Source: Burkholderiaceae bacterium (GTDB lineage: Bacteria > Pseudomonadota > Gammaproteobacteria > Burkholderiales > Burkholderiaceae). Taken from it: a stretch of 50,120 nucleotides of DNA. The notes beneath the pieces are model-generated. The model was not told the DNA's origin. It made no database searches and was given only the letters and a program-made list of their open reading frames with translations. This document shows, piece after piece, positions 33,327-43,600 of this stretch. The translations under genes were made by a program, and so were the position numbers. How positions within the stretch are numbered: the first letter of the stretch is position 1; each line of letters opens with the position of its first letter. The stretch lies in assembly GCA_021166835.1 (NCBI GenBank), contig JAJPEN010000074.1, forward strand, positions 1-50,120, written 5' to 3'.

Positions 33327-34460
33327 ATGAGACTGCGTGAATTTGTGATCGCCATCTCCCTGTCGGTCGTCAGCCTGCCCGCATCCGCAGAGCTGACGAT
33401 CGGCGTGACGGTGTCCACCACCGGGCCCGGCGCCTCACTCGGCGTGCATTACCGGAACACGTTCAACATGCTGTCGAAGACGCTCGGCGGCCAGCCGGTG
33501 CGCTACATCGTTCTCGACGACGCCTCCGATCCCACGCAGGCCGTGCGAAACGCCCGTGCGCTCATCACGCGGGACAACGCCGACGTCGTGATGGGATCGT
33601 CTTCGGTTCCGAACAACCTCGCGATCGCCGAGGTCGCCGCCGACACGAAGACGGTGCAGATCGCGCTCGCGCCGATGAACCTGCCGCCCGAGAAGTCGAC
33701 GTGGACCTTCGTCGTTCCGCAGTCGATCCCGCTGATGGTCGAAGGGGTGGTGAAGCACATGCAGGCGAACGGCGTGAAGACCGTCGGCTACATCGGCTTC
33801 AACGATCCATGGGGCGAGGGCATCTACAAGGCGTTCAGCGCGCTCTCGGAAGCCGCGGGCATCCGGATCGTCGCGAACGAACGCTATGCGCGACCGGACA
33901 CGAGCGTCGAGGCGCAGGTGCTGAAGATCGTGGCCGCAAGCCCGGACGTGGTGCTGATCGGTGGCTCCGGTACGCCGGGCGCAACGCCGGCGATCTCGCT
34001 CGCCGCGCGCGGCTACAAGGGCGCGATGTACGGCAACCACGGGATGGTCAATCCCGACTTCATCCGCGTGGGCGGCAAGAGCGTCGAGGGCCTGATCGCG
34101 CCGACGGGCCCGCTCGTCGTCGTCGAGCAATTGCCGGAATCTAATGCGGTGAAGCCGGTGGCGACGCGCTTCGTCGCCGATTACGACGCCGCGTACGGCG
34201 TGCAGAACCGCAATGCCTTCGCCGGCTATGCGTACGACGCGGTGCTGCTCGTCGAGAAGGCGCTTCCCGAGGCGCTGAAGAAGGCAACGCCGGGCACGTC
34301 CGAGTTCCGTTCGGCGTTGCGCGACGCGCTCGAGAACGTGCGCGAACTGGCTGGAACGCACGGCGTCTACACGATGTCGCCGAAGAATCACAACGGGATG
34401 GACGAACGCGCGCGGGTGCTCGTGAAGGTCGAGAACGGGGCGTGGAAGCTCGCGCAGTAA
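33327..34460 (+). CDS. Orphan ABC substrate-binding protein
   Basis: A 377-residue type I binding protein with a 21-residue signal ending PASA-E and a mature start LTIGVTVSTTGPGASLGVHY. AGGAGGAG precedes the ATG, 14 bases after the UbiD-type stop, so the two form an operon. No permease or ATPase genes accompany it. It may feed one of the two complete importers in the window or another elsewhere. Confidence 0.88.
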   Translation: MRLREFVIAISLSVVSLPASAELTIGVTVSTTGPGASLGVHYRNTFNMLSKTLGGQPVRYIVLDDASDPTQAVRNARALITRDNADVVMGSSSVPNNLAIAEVAADTKTVQIALAPMNLPPEKSTWTFVVPQSIPLMVEGVVKHMQANGVKTVGYIGFNDPWGEGIYKAFSALSEAAGIRIVANERYARPDTSVEAQVLKIVAASPDVVLIGGSGTPGATPAISLAARGYKGAMYGNHGMVNPDFIRVGGKSVEGLIAPTGPLVVVEQLPESNAVKPVATRFVADYDAAYGVQNRNAFAGYAYDAVLLVEKALPEALKKATPGTSEFRSALRDALENVRELAGTHGVYTMSPKNHNGMDERARVLVKVENGAWKLAQ

Positions 34461-34519
34461 GTGGCCGGCCGGGGCTCCGGTGTTGTCGCCGGCATCACCC
34501 CAAAGTGGCACCCGGGCAA

Positions 34520-34558
34520 AGAAAAAGGCCTTGCAAGTCTTTGACTCACAAGGCCTTT
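34520..34558 (-). terminator. Rho-independent terminator of tRNA-Met
   Basis: On the minus strand AAAGGCCTTG (34558-34549), a 15-base loop and CAAGGCCTTT (34533-34524) form perfect 10-bp arms, followed by TTCTTTG. It starts 8 bases after the tRNA CCA end. The stem may also stop transcripts from the plus-strand gene ending at 34460. Confidence 0.75.
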
Positions 34559-34565
34559 CGGCAAT

Positions 34566-34642
<77 letters not shown>

Positions 34643-34654
34643 AGGGAACCGGCG

Positions 34655-34684
34655 ATTTTACTGACGCCGTACCCCACCTGTCAA
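34655..34684 (-). promoter_or_regulatory. Promoter of tRNA-Met
   Basis: Minus strand TTGACA (34684-34679), 18-base spacer, TAAAAT (34660-34655). The -10 ends 12 bases before the tRNA 5' end. Confidence 0.65.
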
Positions 34685-34711
34685 AGCGGGAGCCGTACGT
34701 CGAGTCGACGC

Positions 34712-35518
34712 TCAATCGCCGCGAGCCCTCCGCAGCGCATCGCGCGTATCCCGCGCCACCCGCGCTGCCGCGTCCGCGAAGTCCTCGCCGCTGCTCGCAT
34801 AGAGAATCGCCCGCGACGAATTGACCAGCATCCTCGCGCCACCGGCGCGCACCGTCGCCTCGACGTCGCCGCCCTGCGCGCCGATGCCCGGTACGAGCAG
34901 CGGCAGTTCGCCGCTCAGCTCGCGCACGCGTGCCAGCTCTCCCGGGAAGGTGGCGCCGACGACGAGTCCGAGTTGCCCGTTCGTATTCCAGGGGCCGGCG
35001 GCGAGTCGCGCTACGCGTTCGAACAGCCTCTCGCCGCCCACGTCGAGCGCCTGCAGGTCGCTGCCGCCCGGATTCGACGTACGGCACAGCAGCAGCGCGC
35101 CGCGGTCCTTCCATGCGAGCCACGGCTCGATCGAGTCGAAGCCCATGTACGGGTTCACCGTGACCGCGTCGGCGCGATAGCGCTCGAAGGCTTCGATCGC
35201 ATAGCGCTCGGCGGTCGCGCCGATGTCGCCGCGCTTGGCGTCGAGCACGACGGGCTTGCCCGGATGCGCGCGGTGGATGTGATCGATCAGCGTCTCGAGC
35301 GCGTCTTCGGCGCGTGCGGCGGCGAAGTACGCGATCTGCGGCTTGAACGCGCAGGCATACTGTGCGGTCGCGTCGACGATGTCGCGGCAGAACGCGAAGA
35401 TCGCATCGGTCGTTCCGCGCAGCGGTGCGGGCAATCGCGCCGGATCGGGATCGAGACCGACGCACAGCATCGAGTCTGCATCGCGCCAGGCGGCTTCGAG
35501 AGACGAAACGAAACTCAA
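34712..35518 (-). CDS. pyrF: Orotidine 5'-phosphate decarboxylase
   Basis: A 268-residue protein of the longer (subfamily 2) PyrF type. The catalytic DAKRGDIG block supplies Asp93, Lys95 and Asp98. [14 protein letters not shown] and [16 protein letters not shown] bind the phosphate. It makes UMP from OMP, the last step of pyrimidine synthesis. The gene is divergent from an EamA transporter, 60 bases away, and lies just beyond the tRNA; it belongs to the core-like arm. Confidence 0.93.
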   Translation of the reverse strand: MSFVSSLEAAWRDADSMLCVGLDPDPARLPAPLRGTTDAIFAFCRDIVDATAQYACAFKPQIAYFAAARAEDALETLIDHIHRAHPGKPVVLDAKRGDIGATAERYAIEAFERYRADAVTVNPYMGFDSIEPWLAWKDRGALLLCRTSNPGGSDLQALDVGGERLFERVARLAAGPWNTNGQLGLVVGATFPGELARVRELSGELPLLVPGIGAQGGDVEATVRAGGARMLVNSSRAILYASSGEDFADAAARVARDTRDALRRARGD

Positions 35519-35578
35519 GGATGCGCTCCGGGCATACGGGTGGGCGATGATTCTAGTGGACTGCTCTTGCCCTGCTCG

Positions 35579-36475
35579 ATGACCTCTTCGCTTCGGCTCT
35601 CCCCCCGTGACCTCGGCCTGCTCGCGCTGCTCACGCTGGCGTGGGGCCTGAACTGGCCGGTGATGAAAGTCGGCGTCACCGACTTCCCGCCGATGACCTT
35701 CCGGCTGCTGTGCATGCTCGGCGCCGTGCCGGTGGTGGGCATCGTCGCGCGTTCGATGGGCGTGTCGCTGCGCGTGCAGCGCGACGACCTCGCCGAGCTG
35801 GCCGTGCTCGTGCTCAGCAACATGGTGCTGTGGGTCGTGCTGACGACCTACGGCGTGCTGCTACTGTCGTCAGGGCGCGCGGCGATCCTCGCGTACACGA
35901 TGCCCATCTGGGCGGCGCTGCTCGGCATCGTTCTGTACGGCGAGCATCCGTCGCGTCGGCTGTGGATCGGCGTGGCCGCGGCAGCGCTCGGCGTGCTGCT
36001 GCTCGTCGCGAACGAACTGACGACGATGGCCGGACGCCCGGTCGGCACGCTGCTGATGCTGTCGGCGTCGCTCGTCTGGGGATATGGAACGCATCGCATG
36101 CGCCGGCGCCGCACGCGGATGCACGTGCTCGCGATCACTTTCTGGTCGCTCGCGTCGGCGTTCGTCGTCTGTCTCGCCATTGTCTGGGCGCTCGAGCGCG
36201 ACGCGTGGACGCAGTCGCCCGGCGTCGCCGGTTGGGGCGCGGTGATCTTCAACGCGACCGTGATCTTCGGCTTCGCGCAGCCGGTCTGGTTCCGCCTGGC
36301 GACGATCCTGCCTCCGGTAGCCAGCGGCCTTTCGGTCATGCTGATCCCGGTGCTCGGGCTCTTCTCCGGCATCCTGCTGCTGGGGGAGCGCGCGCAGTGG
36401 ACGGACTGGAGCGCGCTCGCCGCGGTACTGGTCGCGATGGGAACCGTGCTGTTGCCGTCGCGCGTGCGCCGCTGA
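35579..36475 (+). CDS. EamA/DMT-family inner-membrane transporter
   Basis: A 298-residue protein with about ten hydrophobic helices in two repeats. The start [20 protein letters not shown] is the typical EamA entry. The second repeat opens with [21 protein letters not shown] basic loop (RRRRTR) lies between the halves. It probably exports a metabolite; the substrate is unknown. Confidence 0.85.
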   Translation: MTSSLRLSPRDLGLLALLTLAWGLNWPVMKVGVTDFPPMTFRLLCMLGAVPVVGIVARSMGVSLRVQRDDLAELAVLVLSNMVLWVVLTTYGVLLLSSGRAAILAYTMPIWAALLGIVLYGEHPSRRLWIGVAAAALGVLLLVANELTTMAGRPVGTLLMLSASLVWGYGTHRMRRRRTRMHVLAITFWSLASAFVVCLAIVWALERDAWTQSPGVAGWGAVIFNATVIFGFAQPVWFRLATILPPVASGLSVMLIPVLGLFSGILLLGERAQWTDWSALAAVLVAMGTVLLPSRVRR

Positions 36476-36487
36476 GCGGCGCACCCG

Positions 36488-37207
36488 TCAGCGGATCGGC
36501 GCCTCGTCCTCGAAGCGCTCCATCGGCGCGTCGGCGCCGGCGGCGAACTCGCTCCCCGGATACTTCGAGCTGAAGTCGTCGCGCACCTGCTGCAGCGGCA
36601 GGTCGGACCACGTGCCGTGATCGCGCAGGTACTGCATGTGATGGCGGCCCTGCGCGTCGTACTCCTGGTAGAGCGCGTCGCTGCGTCCGTCGAAATCGGT
36701 GGGCCGCACGCCGAAGCGTTCGCACAGCTCGATGTTGAACGCCGGCACCGCCTTCACCCACTGGCCGTCGAGCAGCAGTGCGGCGTAGCCGTGGTCGTAG
36801 AAGATGTCGACGCCGCCCATGCGAGCGCGCAGCTTCTCGGTGTTCAGGTGGTTCACCACGTCGGCCAGGCCAACCGCCGCCGGAATGCCGACCGAGCGCG
36901 CGCAGGCGGCGAGCAGCCCCGCCTTGGGCACGCACCATCCGTAGGCGTTGGCGACGATGTGGCTTGCGCGATAGGCCTTCGGCTCGTAGCTGATGCGATA
37001 CGGGTCGTAGCGGATCTTGTCGCGCACCGCGTAGAACAGGCGCACCGCGCGTTCGCGCGGATCGACCGCCGACCCGATCACCGAGCACACGAAATGCTCG
37101 ACGCGCGGATGCGTGTAGTCGAAGAATTCGGTGGGAGCGAGATAGGGTTCGAGGGTGGCTGCGTCGTCGGTGACGGGCGGCAGGCCGGGAAGGTGAATTG
37201 TCTGCAT
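36488..37207 (-). CDS. Cytosolic transglutaminase-like protein
   Basis: A 239-residue protein with no signal peptide. The active-site Cys lies in NAYGWCVPKAGLLAACARSV with the typical GIPA after it; His is in YDHGYAALLLDG. The usual third-residue Asp is not obvious: the matching strand reads WVKAVPAFN. Such proteins are thought to be peptidase-like hydrolases. GCGGAGG precedes the ATG. It converges with the EamA gene with a 12-base gap. Confidence 0.82.
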   Translation of the reverse strand: MQTIHLPGLPPVTDDAATLEPYLAPTEFFDYTHPRVEHFVCSVIGSAVDPRERAVRLFYAVRDKIRYDPYRISYEPKAYRASHIVANAYGWCVPKAGLLAACARSVGIPAAVGLADVVNHLNTEKLRARMGGVDIFYDHGYAALLLDGQWVKAVPAFNIELCERFGVRPTDFDGRSDALYQEYDAQGRHHMQYLRDHGTWSDLPLQQVRDDFSSKYPGSEFAAGADAPMERFEDEAPIR

Positions 37208-37315
37208 GCAAGGGCCTCCGCGGCAGATTGTAGAGTAGGTCAGCCATTTCGGGCCTCGCACCGCCGCTCCGCTACGATCTGAATCAATTTTCTCCCCCAA
37301 CCGCGAGGCAACGCG

Positions 37316-37981
37316 ATGAAGAAGACGAAGCTGATGGCATTGACGACAGCCAGCATGCTGGCCCTGGCCGGTTGCGCGAACATGAGCGAGACGCAGCAGC
37401 GAACCGCGCTCGGCACCGGCGTAGGCGCGCTTGCGGGCGCGGCGCTGGGAAGTGCGGTCGGCGGCAGCGGTGTTGCCACGCGCAACATGGCGGTGCTCGG
37501 CGCCGCGGCCGGCGGCATCGGCACCTACATGTGGTCGCAGCGCATGGAGCAGCAGAAGCAGGCGATGCAGCAGGCCACGCAGGGCACCGGCGTCGAGGTG
37601 ACGCAGACCGCCGACAACCAGTTGAAGCTCAACGTGCCGAGCGACGTCTCCTTCGACACGAACAGCGCGCAGATCAAGCCGAACCTGGCGCCCGTGCTGG
37701 ACCGTTTCGGGCAGACGCTGAACGCGAATCCGGGAACCACCGTGCGCATCATCGGCCATACCGACAACACCGGGACGGATGCGATCAACGATCCGCTGTC
37801 GGTGAATCGCGCGGCGAGCGTGCGGCAGTATCTCGCGGCGCGCGGCGTCGATCCGGCGCGCATCGCGATCGACGGACGCGGTTCGCGCGAACCGATCGCG
37901 GACAACTCCACCACGCAGGGGCGCGCGATGAACCGGCGCGTGGAGATCTACGTGGGCGAGGCGCCGGTGGCGCAGCGCTGA
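37316..37981 (+). CDS. OmpA-family outer-membrane lipoprotein
   Basis: A 221-residue lipoprotein. The signal peptide ends with lipobox LALAGC (Cys20). Residues ~33-67 are a glycine zipper (GTGVGALAGAALGSAVGG). Residues ~105-215 form the peptidoglycan-binding OmpA C-domain: SFDTNSAQIKPNLAPVLDRF, IIGHTDNTGTDAINDPLSVN and RAASVRQYLAARGV. This is the Pal/YiaD architecture, anchored in the outer membrane and bound to the wall. Confidence 0.9.
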   Translation: MKKTKLMALTTASMLALAGCANMSETQQRTALGTGVGALAGAALGSAVGGSGVATRNMAVLGAAAGGIGTYMWSQRMEQQKQAMQQATQGTGVEVTQTADNQLKLNVPSDVSFDTNSAQIKPNLAPVLDRFGQTLNANPGTTVRIIGHTDNTGTDAINDPLSVNRAASVRQYLAARGVDPARIAIDGRGSREPIADNSTTQGRAMNRRVEIYVGEAPVAQR

Positions 37982-37988
37982 CGGCAAA

Positions 37989-38010
37989 GAGGCCCGCGGA
38001 TGCGGGCCTC
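37989..38010. terminator. Terminator hairpin after the OmpA lipoprotein
   Basis: GAGGCCCGC (37989-37997), loop GGAT, GCGGGCCTC (38002-38010): perfect 9-bp arms eight bases past the stop and eight bases before the end of the convergent gene. No T-run. Confidence 0.55.
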
Positions 38011-38018
38011 GGCGGGCC

Positions 38019-38312
38019 TCACGCCATCCAGCGGGAAAGGGCCGTGAAGGCGCCGAGCGCGATCACGACGATTCCACCAAGCCGGATCGTGAGCCTCGGC
38101 TCGATCTGCTGGATCTCGGCGCGAAGCGATTGTGATTCGCTGCGCAGTTCGTTGCGCAGTTCTTCGACGGCTGCTCGCAGGTCCTGTCGAGTCGGCAACT
38201 CCGAGGTGACCTCGAGCAGCGCCTGCGAAAGCGCCTTCGCCTGCGCCTCCGGCATGCCCGATTCGCGCATGGTCTCGGAGAACTTCAGCGTATCGAAGGT
38301 GGCAGTGGACAA
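38019..38312 (-). CDS. Small coiled-coil membrane protein, DUF1640/CCDC90-like
   Basis: A 97-residue protein if read from the TTG at 38312, which has AGAGG 8-9 bases upstream. The order is TATFDTLKFSETMRESGMPE, an amphipathic heptad region (LRAAVEELRNELRSESQSLR) and a C-terminal membrane helix RLGGIVVIALGAFTALSRW. This matches the small bacterial CCDC90/DUF1640 proteins, whose function is unknown. An upstream in-frame TTG (38444) lies in the groEL terminator stem and is rejected. The first in-frame ATG (38258-38256) would remove the conserved TFDTLKF start. Confidence 0.65.
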   Translation of the reverse strand: MSTATFDTLKFSETMRESGMPEAQAKALSQALLEVTSELPTRQDLRAAVEELRNELRSESQSLRAEIQQIEPRLTIRLGGIVVIALGAFTALSRWMA

Positions 38313-38436
38313 CCCGGGAACCTCTGCGAGGCGCAGCTGATCGATCGGACGATTGTATCGGCGATTGCTGGCCGGGTCATCGCTCCGACGATGTAGGTCG
38401 CCCGGCGTCGGGCGTTGGAGCAGCCGGGCTTCCCTA

Positions 38437-38474
38437 TACGACAAAAGGCCCGCGCAAGCGGGCCCTTTGTCGTA
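38437..38474. terminator. Terminator of the groES-groEL operon
   Basis: Long arms TACGACAAAAGGCCCGC (38437-38453) and GCGGGCCCTTTGTCGTA (38458-38474) pair over 17 positions with one mismatch around loop GCAA. It lies 55 bases past the groEL stop on the minus strand, with a TTTTGTCG run at its far side. Confidence 0.65.
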
Positions 38475-38528
38475 GGAAAAGCTGCGCGCGGCGGCACGCG
38501 GCCGTTGCCGGCCGCGCGCCTGCGGGAC

Positions 38529-40220
<1,692 letters not shown>

Positions 40221-40508
40221 TCAGTCGACGACGGCCATGATGTCTTCTTCGCGCATGACGAGCAGCTCGTCGCCTTCGACCTTGACGGCCTGGCCGCTGT
40301 ACTTGCCGAACAGCACGCGGTCGCCGACCTTGACCGCCAGCGGGCGGACCTTGCCGTCGTCGCCGACCTTGCCGTTGCCGACCGCGACCACTTCGCCCTG
40401 GTCGGGCTTCTCGGCGGCGGCGTCGGGAATCACGATGCCCGAGGCGGTCTTGCGCTCGTTGTCGAGGCGCTTGATGATCACCCGATCATGCAGGGGGCGC
40501 AGTTTCAT
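40221..40508 (-). CDS. groS: Co-chaperonin GroES
   Basis: A 95-residue 10-kDa chaperonin: [20 protein letters not shown] at the start, the mobile loop [14 protein letters not shown], and [17 protein letters not shown] near the end. I chose the ATG at 40508, which gives the standard length; an ATG five codons earlier (40523) is less likely because GGAG lies between them at the right distance. First gene after the CIRCE element, with a leader of about 130 bases. Confidence 0.97.
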   Translation of the reverse strand: MKLRPLHDRVIIKRLDNERKTASGIVIPDAAAEKPDQGEVVAVGNGKVGDDGKVRPLAVKVGDRVLFGKYSGQAVKVEGDELLVMREEDIMAVVD

Positions 40509-40641
40509 GCGAATTGGCTCCACGTTCGATGTCGAATCGAAAAAAGGAAAAGCGGAAGCCGATGGCGGAAGACATCCGCCGCCGGCTGTTCCTGTCCACC
40601 GGACGATGCCGATTCCCGGGCTTGCTGGAAGCCCGCGGTTG

Positions 40642-40668
40642 TTAGCACTCGTTACTGGCGAGTGCTAA
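40642..40668. promoter_or_regulatory. CIRCE element (HrcA operator)
   Basis: TTAGCACTC, 9-base spacer, GAGTGCTAA: the exact consensus for the HrcA heat-shock repressor. It overlaps the last base of the groES -10 and contains the stop codon of the cyclic glucan synthase gene (40652-40654). Confidence 0.95.
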
Positions 40669-43600
40669 TTGTAGAGACGGACTCGGGTCTTTTCAAGCTG
40701 CCGCGCGGCCAGTCGAGCTGGATTTCGTGCTCGCGGCGGTCGTCCACCAGGGTGACGGCTTCATCGGGCGAGGCAATGCCGTCGATCCGCAGCGCCGGTT
40801 CGGCGTCCGCTTCCACCGCCCGCACGCGGATCCGGTACGGCGTCTCGCGGTGTCGATAGCGGATCTCGAAGCCGTTCCAGTCCTCGGGAATCACCGGCTG
40901 CAGCCGCAGCCGCTCGCCGCCGTCGATGCGCAGGCCGAGCAGCGATTCGACGATCAGCCGATACATCCAGCCCGCCGATCCGGTGTACCAGCTCCATCCG
41001 CCGCGCCCGACGTGCGGGGCGACCGCGTAGACGTCGGCGGCGACGACGTACGGCTCGACCCGGTAGATCGCCACCTGCTCGGGCGTCGTGCCATGGTTCA
41101 CCGGGCAGATCAGCCGGAACAGCTCCCAGGCGCGCCGCGCGTCGCCCTGCTCGGCGAAGGCCATGGCCGCCCAGATCGCCGCGTGGGTGTACTGCCCGCC
41201 GTTCTCGCGCACGCCCGGAACGTAGCCGGCGATGTAGCCGGGGTTGGGATCGGGGTGGTCGAAGGGCGGGTCGAGCAGCTGCACCAGCCGCGCGTCGCGG
41301 CGCACCAGATGCTCGTCGAGCGCGTTCATCGCCGAAGTGGAACGCTGCGGCTCGCCGGCGCCGGAGAGCACCGACCAGCTCTGCGCGATCGAGTCGATGC
41401 GGCACTGCTCGTTCTGCGCCGAGCCGAGCGGTGTGCCGTCGTCGAAATAGGCACGCCGGTACCAGTTTCCGTCCCACGCGCCGGCGGCGAGCCGTTCGCG
41501 CAGCGTGGCGGCTTCGGTCTCGCACAGCTGCGCGAAGGCCTCGTCGCCGTGCGCATGCGCGATCGGCGCGAAACGGCGCAGTACCTCGTGCAGGAAGAAG
41601 CCCAGCCAGACGCTCTCGCCGCGCCCCTCGTGGCCGACCAGGTTCATGCCGTCGTTCCAGTCGCCGGTGCCGATCAGCGGCAGCCCGTGCGGGCCGTAGC
41701 GCATGCCGTGCCGGATCGCCAGCACGCAGTGCTGGTATAGCGGCGCCTCGGCGCCCGACTGGGTCGGCAGGTCGTAGTACGAGTCTTCCCCGGGATTGAC
41801 CGGGCGGCCTTCGAGGAAGCCCGCGCGCTCGTCGAGCACCCCGCTGTCGCCGGTCACCTGCACGTATCGGCTCGTTGCCAGCGGCAGCCACAGGTAGTCG
41901 TCGGAGCATTGCGTGCGAACGCCGCGACCCGACGGCGGATGCCACCAGTGCTGCACGTCGCCTTCGACGAACTGGCGCGACGCGCAGCGCAGCAGGTGTT
42001 CGCGCATCAGCATCGGCTCGACGTGCACGAGCGCCATGACGTCCTGCAGCTGGTCGCGAAAGCCGAAGGCGCCGCCCGACTGGTAGTAGCCGCTTCTTCC
42101 CCAGACGCGGCAGGCGAGCGTCTGGTAGGGGAGCCAGCCGTTGGCGAGAACGTCGAGCGCGGGTTCGGGCGTCGAAACCTGAACCGTGTCGAGCGCGTTG
42201 CGCCAGTAGCGGTGCACGCCCTCGAGCGCTTCGCGCGCGCCGCCCGAGCCGCGAAAGCGATCGATCAGCCGGTGCCCTTCGTCGGCATCGCGCGCTACGC
42301 CCAGGCGGAACACGATCTCGCGCTCCTGGCCCTCGGCCAGCTCGAAGGGCACCTGGATCGCGGCGCAGGGATCCAGGCCCGCGCCGCTGCGGCCCGACAG
42401 GCGCAGCTGGCGCATCGCCGCGGGGCGGCGCAGCGTCCCGTTGCGGCCGATGAACTCGGTGCGGTCGCAGGTCGACGACTGGAACGACTCGCCGGTGTGC
42501 ACGAACGCGACGTACGACCCGAACTCGGCCGAGTAGCGGTTGCGCGCGAGCAGCGCCCCGCTGTGCGCGTCGACCGCCGTCGAAACGTGCATCGCCGACT
42601 TCGAGCGCAGGTCGCCCAGCACCCACTCGACATAGGCGGTGGCCGACAGCTTGCGCGGGCGGCCCGATCGATTGCGCACGCGCAGCGCCGAGAACTTCAC
42701 TGCCGCGTCGAGTGCCACGTACACCGTCAGTTCCGATTCGATGCCCGACGTGCTGCGCTCGAAAACGCTGTAGCCGAAGCCGTGGCGTGCCGTGCACGAC
42801 GAAGCGCCGTCGCCGGGCAGCGCGACCGGCGACCAGAAGCGGCCGGTCTCCTCGTCGCGCAGATAGAAGGTCTCGCCGCTGGGGTCGATCAGCGGATCGT
42901 TGTGCCACGGCGTGAGGCGGAACTCGTGCGCGTTCTCGAACCACGTGTACGCGCTGCCGCTTTCGCTCACCACCGTGCCGAAGCCGGGGTTCGCGATGAC
43001 GTTGGCCCACGGCGCGGGAGTCGGCTCGCCGCGGTCGAGGACGACGTATTCGCGACCATCCCGGGTGAAGCCGCCGTGGTCGTTGTAGAAGAGCAGTTCG
43101 GGATGCTCGCGCGTTTGCGGCTGCGCGTCGTCGAGCGTGGGGCGGCTGCTCGGCACGAGCGGCGCGACGCGGCGCTCGATCGGGCCGCGCCGCGACAGCT
43201 GCTCGGCCAGCCCGCCGCGCGAGCCGACGATGACCGCGCGCGCGATCGACTGCATCAGCACGCGGTCCTCGCGCGAGATCTGGCTCGCGTAGCGCACGAA
43301 GATGCCGCCGGGCCGGTCGATCACGTGCGCTTCGACGCCCACCGGGACCAGTCCGAGAATCGTCTCCTGCAATTGCTGGCGGTAGACGTCGGCCTCGTCG
43401 TTCCAGATGACCAGGTCGATCGACAGTCCCTTGAGCCGCCAGTACGCGTGCGCCTGCACGGCCTCGCGCACGAGCGCCAGGTGCGAGTTCTCCGACACGA
43501 CGACGAGGACGATCGGGAAGTCGCCCGAGATTCCGTAGGCCCACAGGTCGGCCTGTCCGCGGCGGTTGCGCATCAGCATCGCGGCGTCGGCGCGCAGCGC

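Noticed and set aside
38313..38444. N-terminal extension of the small coiled-coil protein to a TTG at 38444
   Set aside because: The TTG lies in the stem of the groEL terminator and the added residues match nothing.
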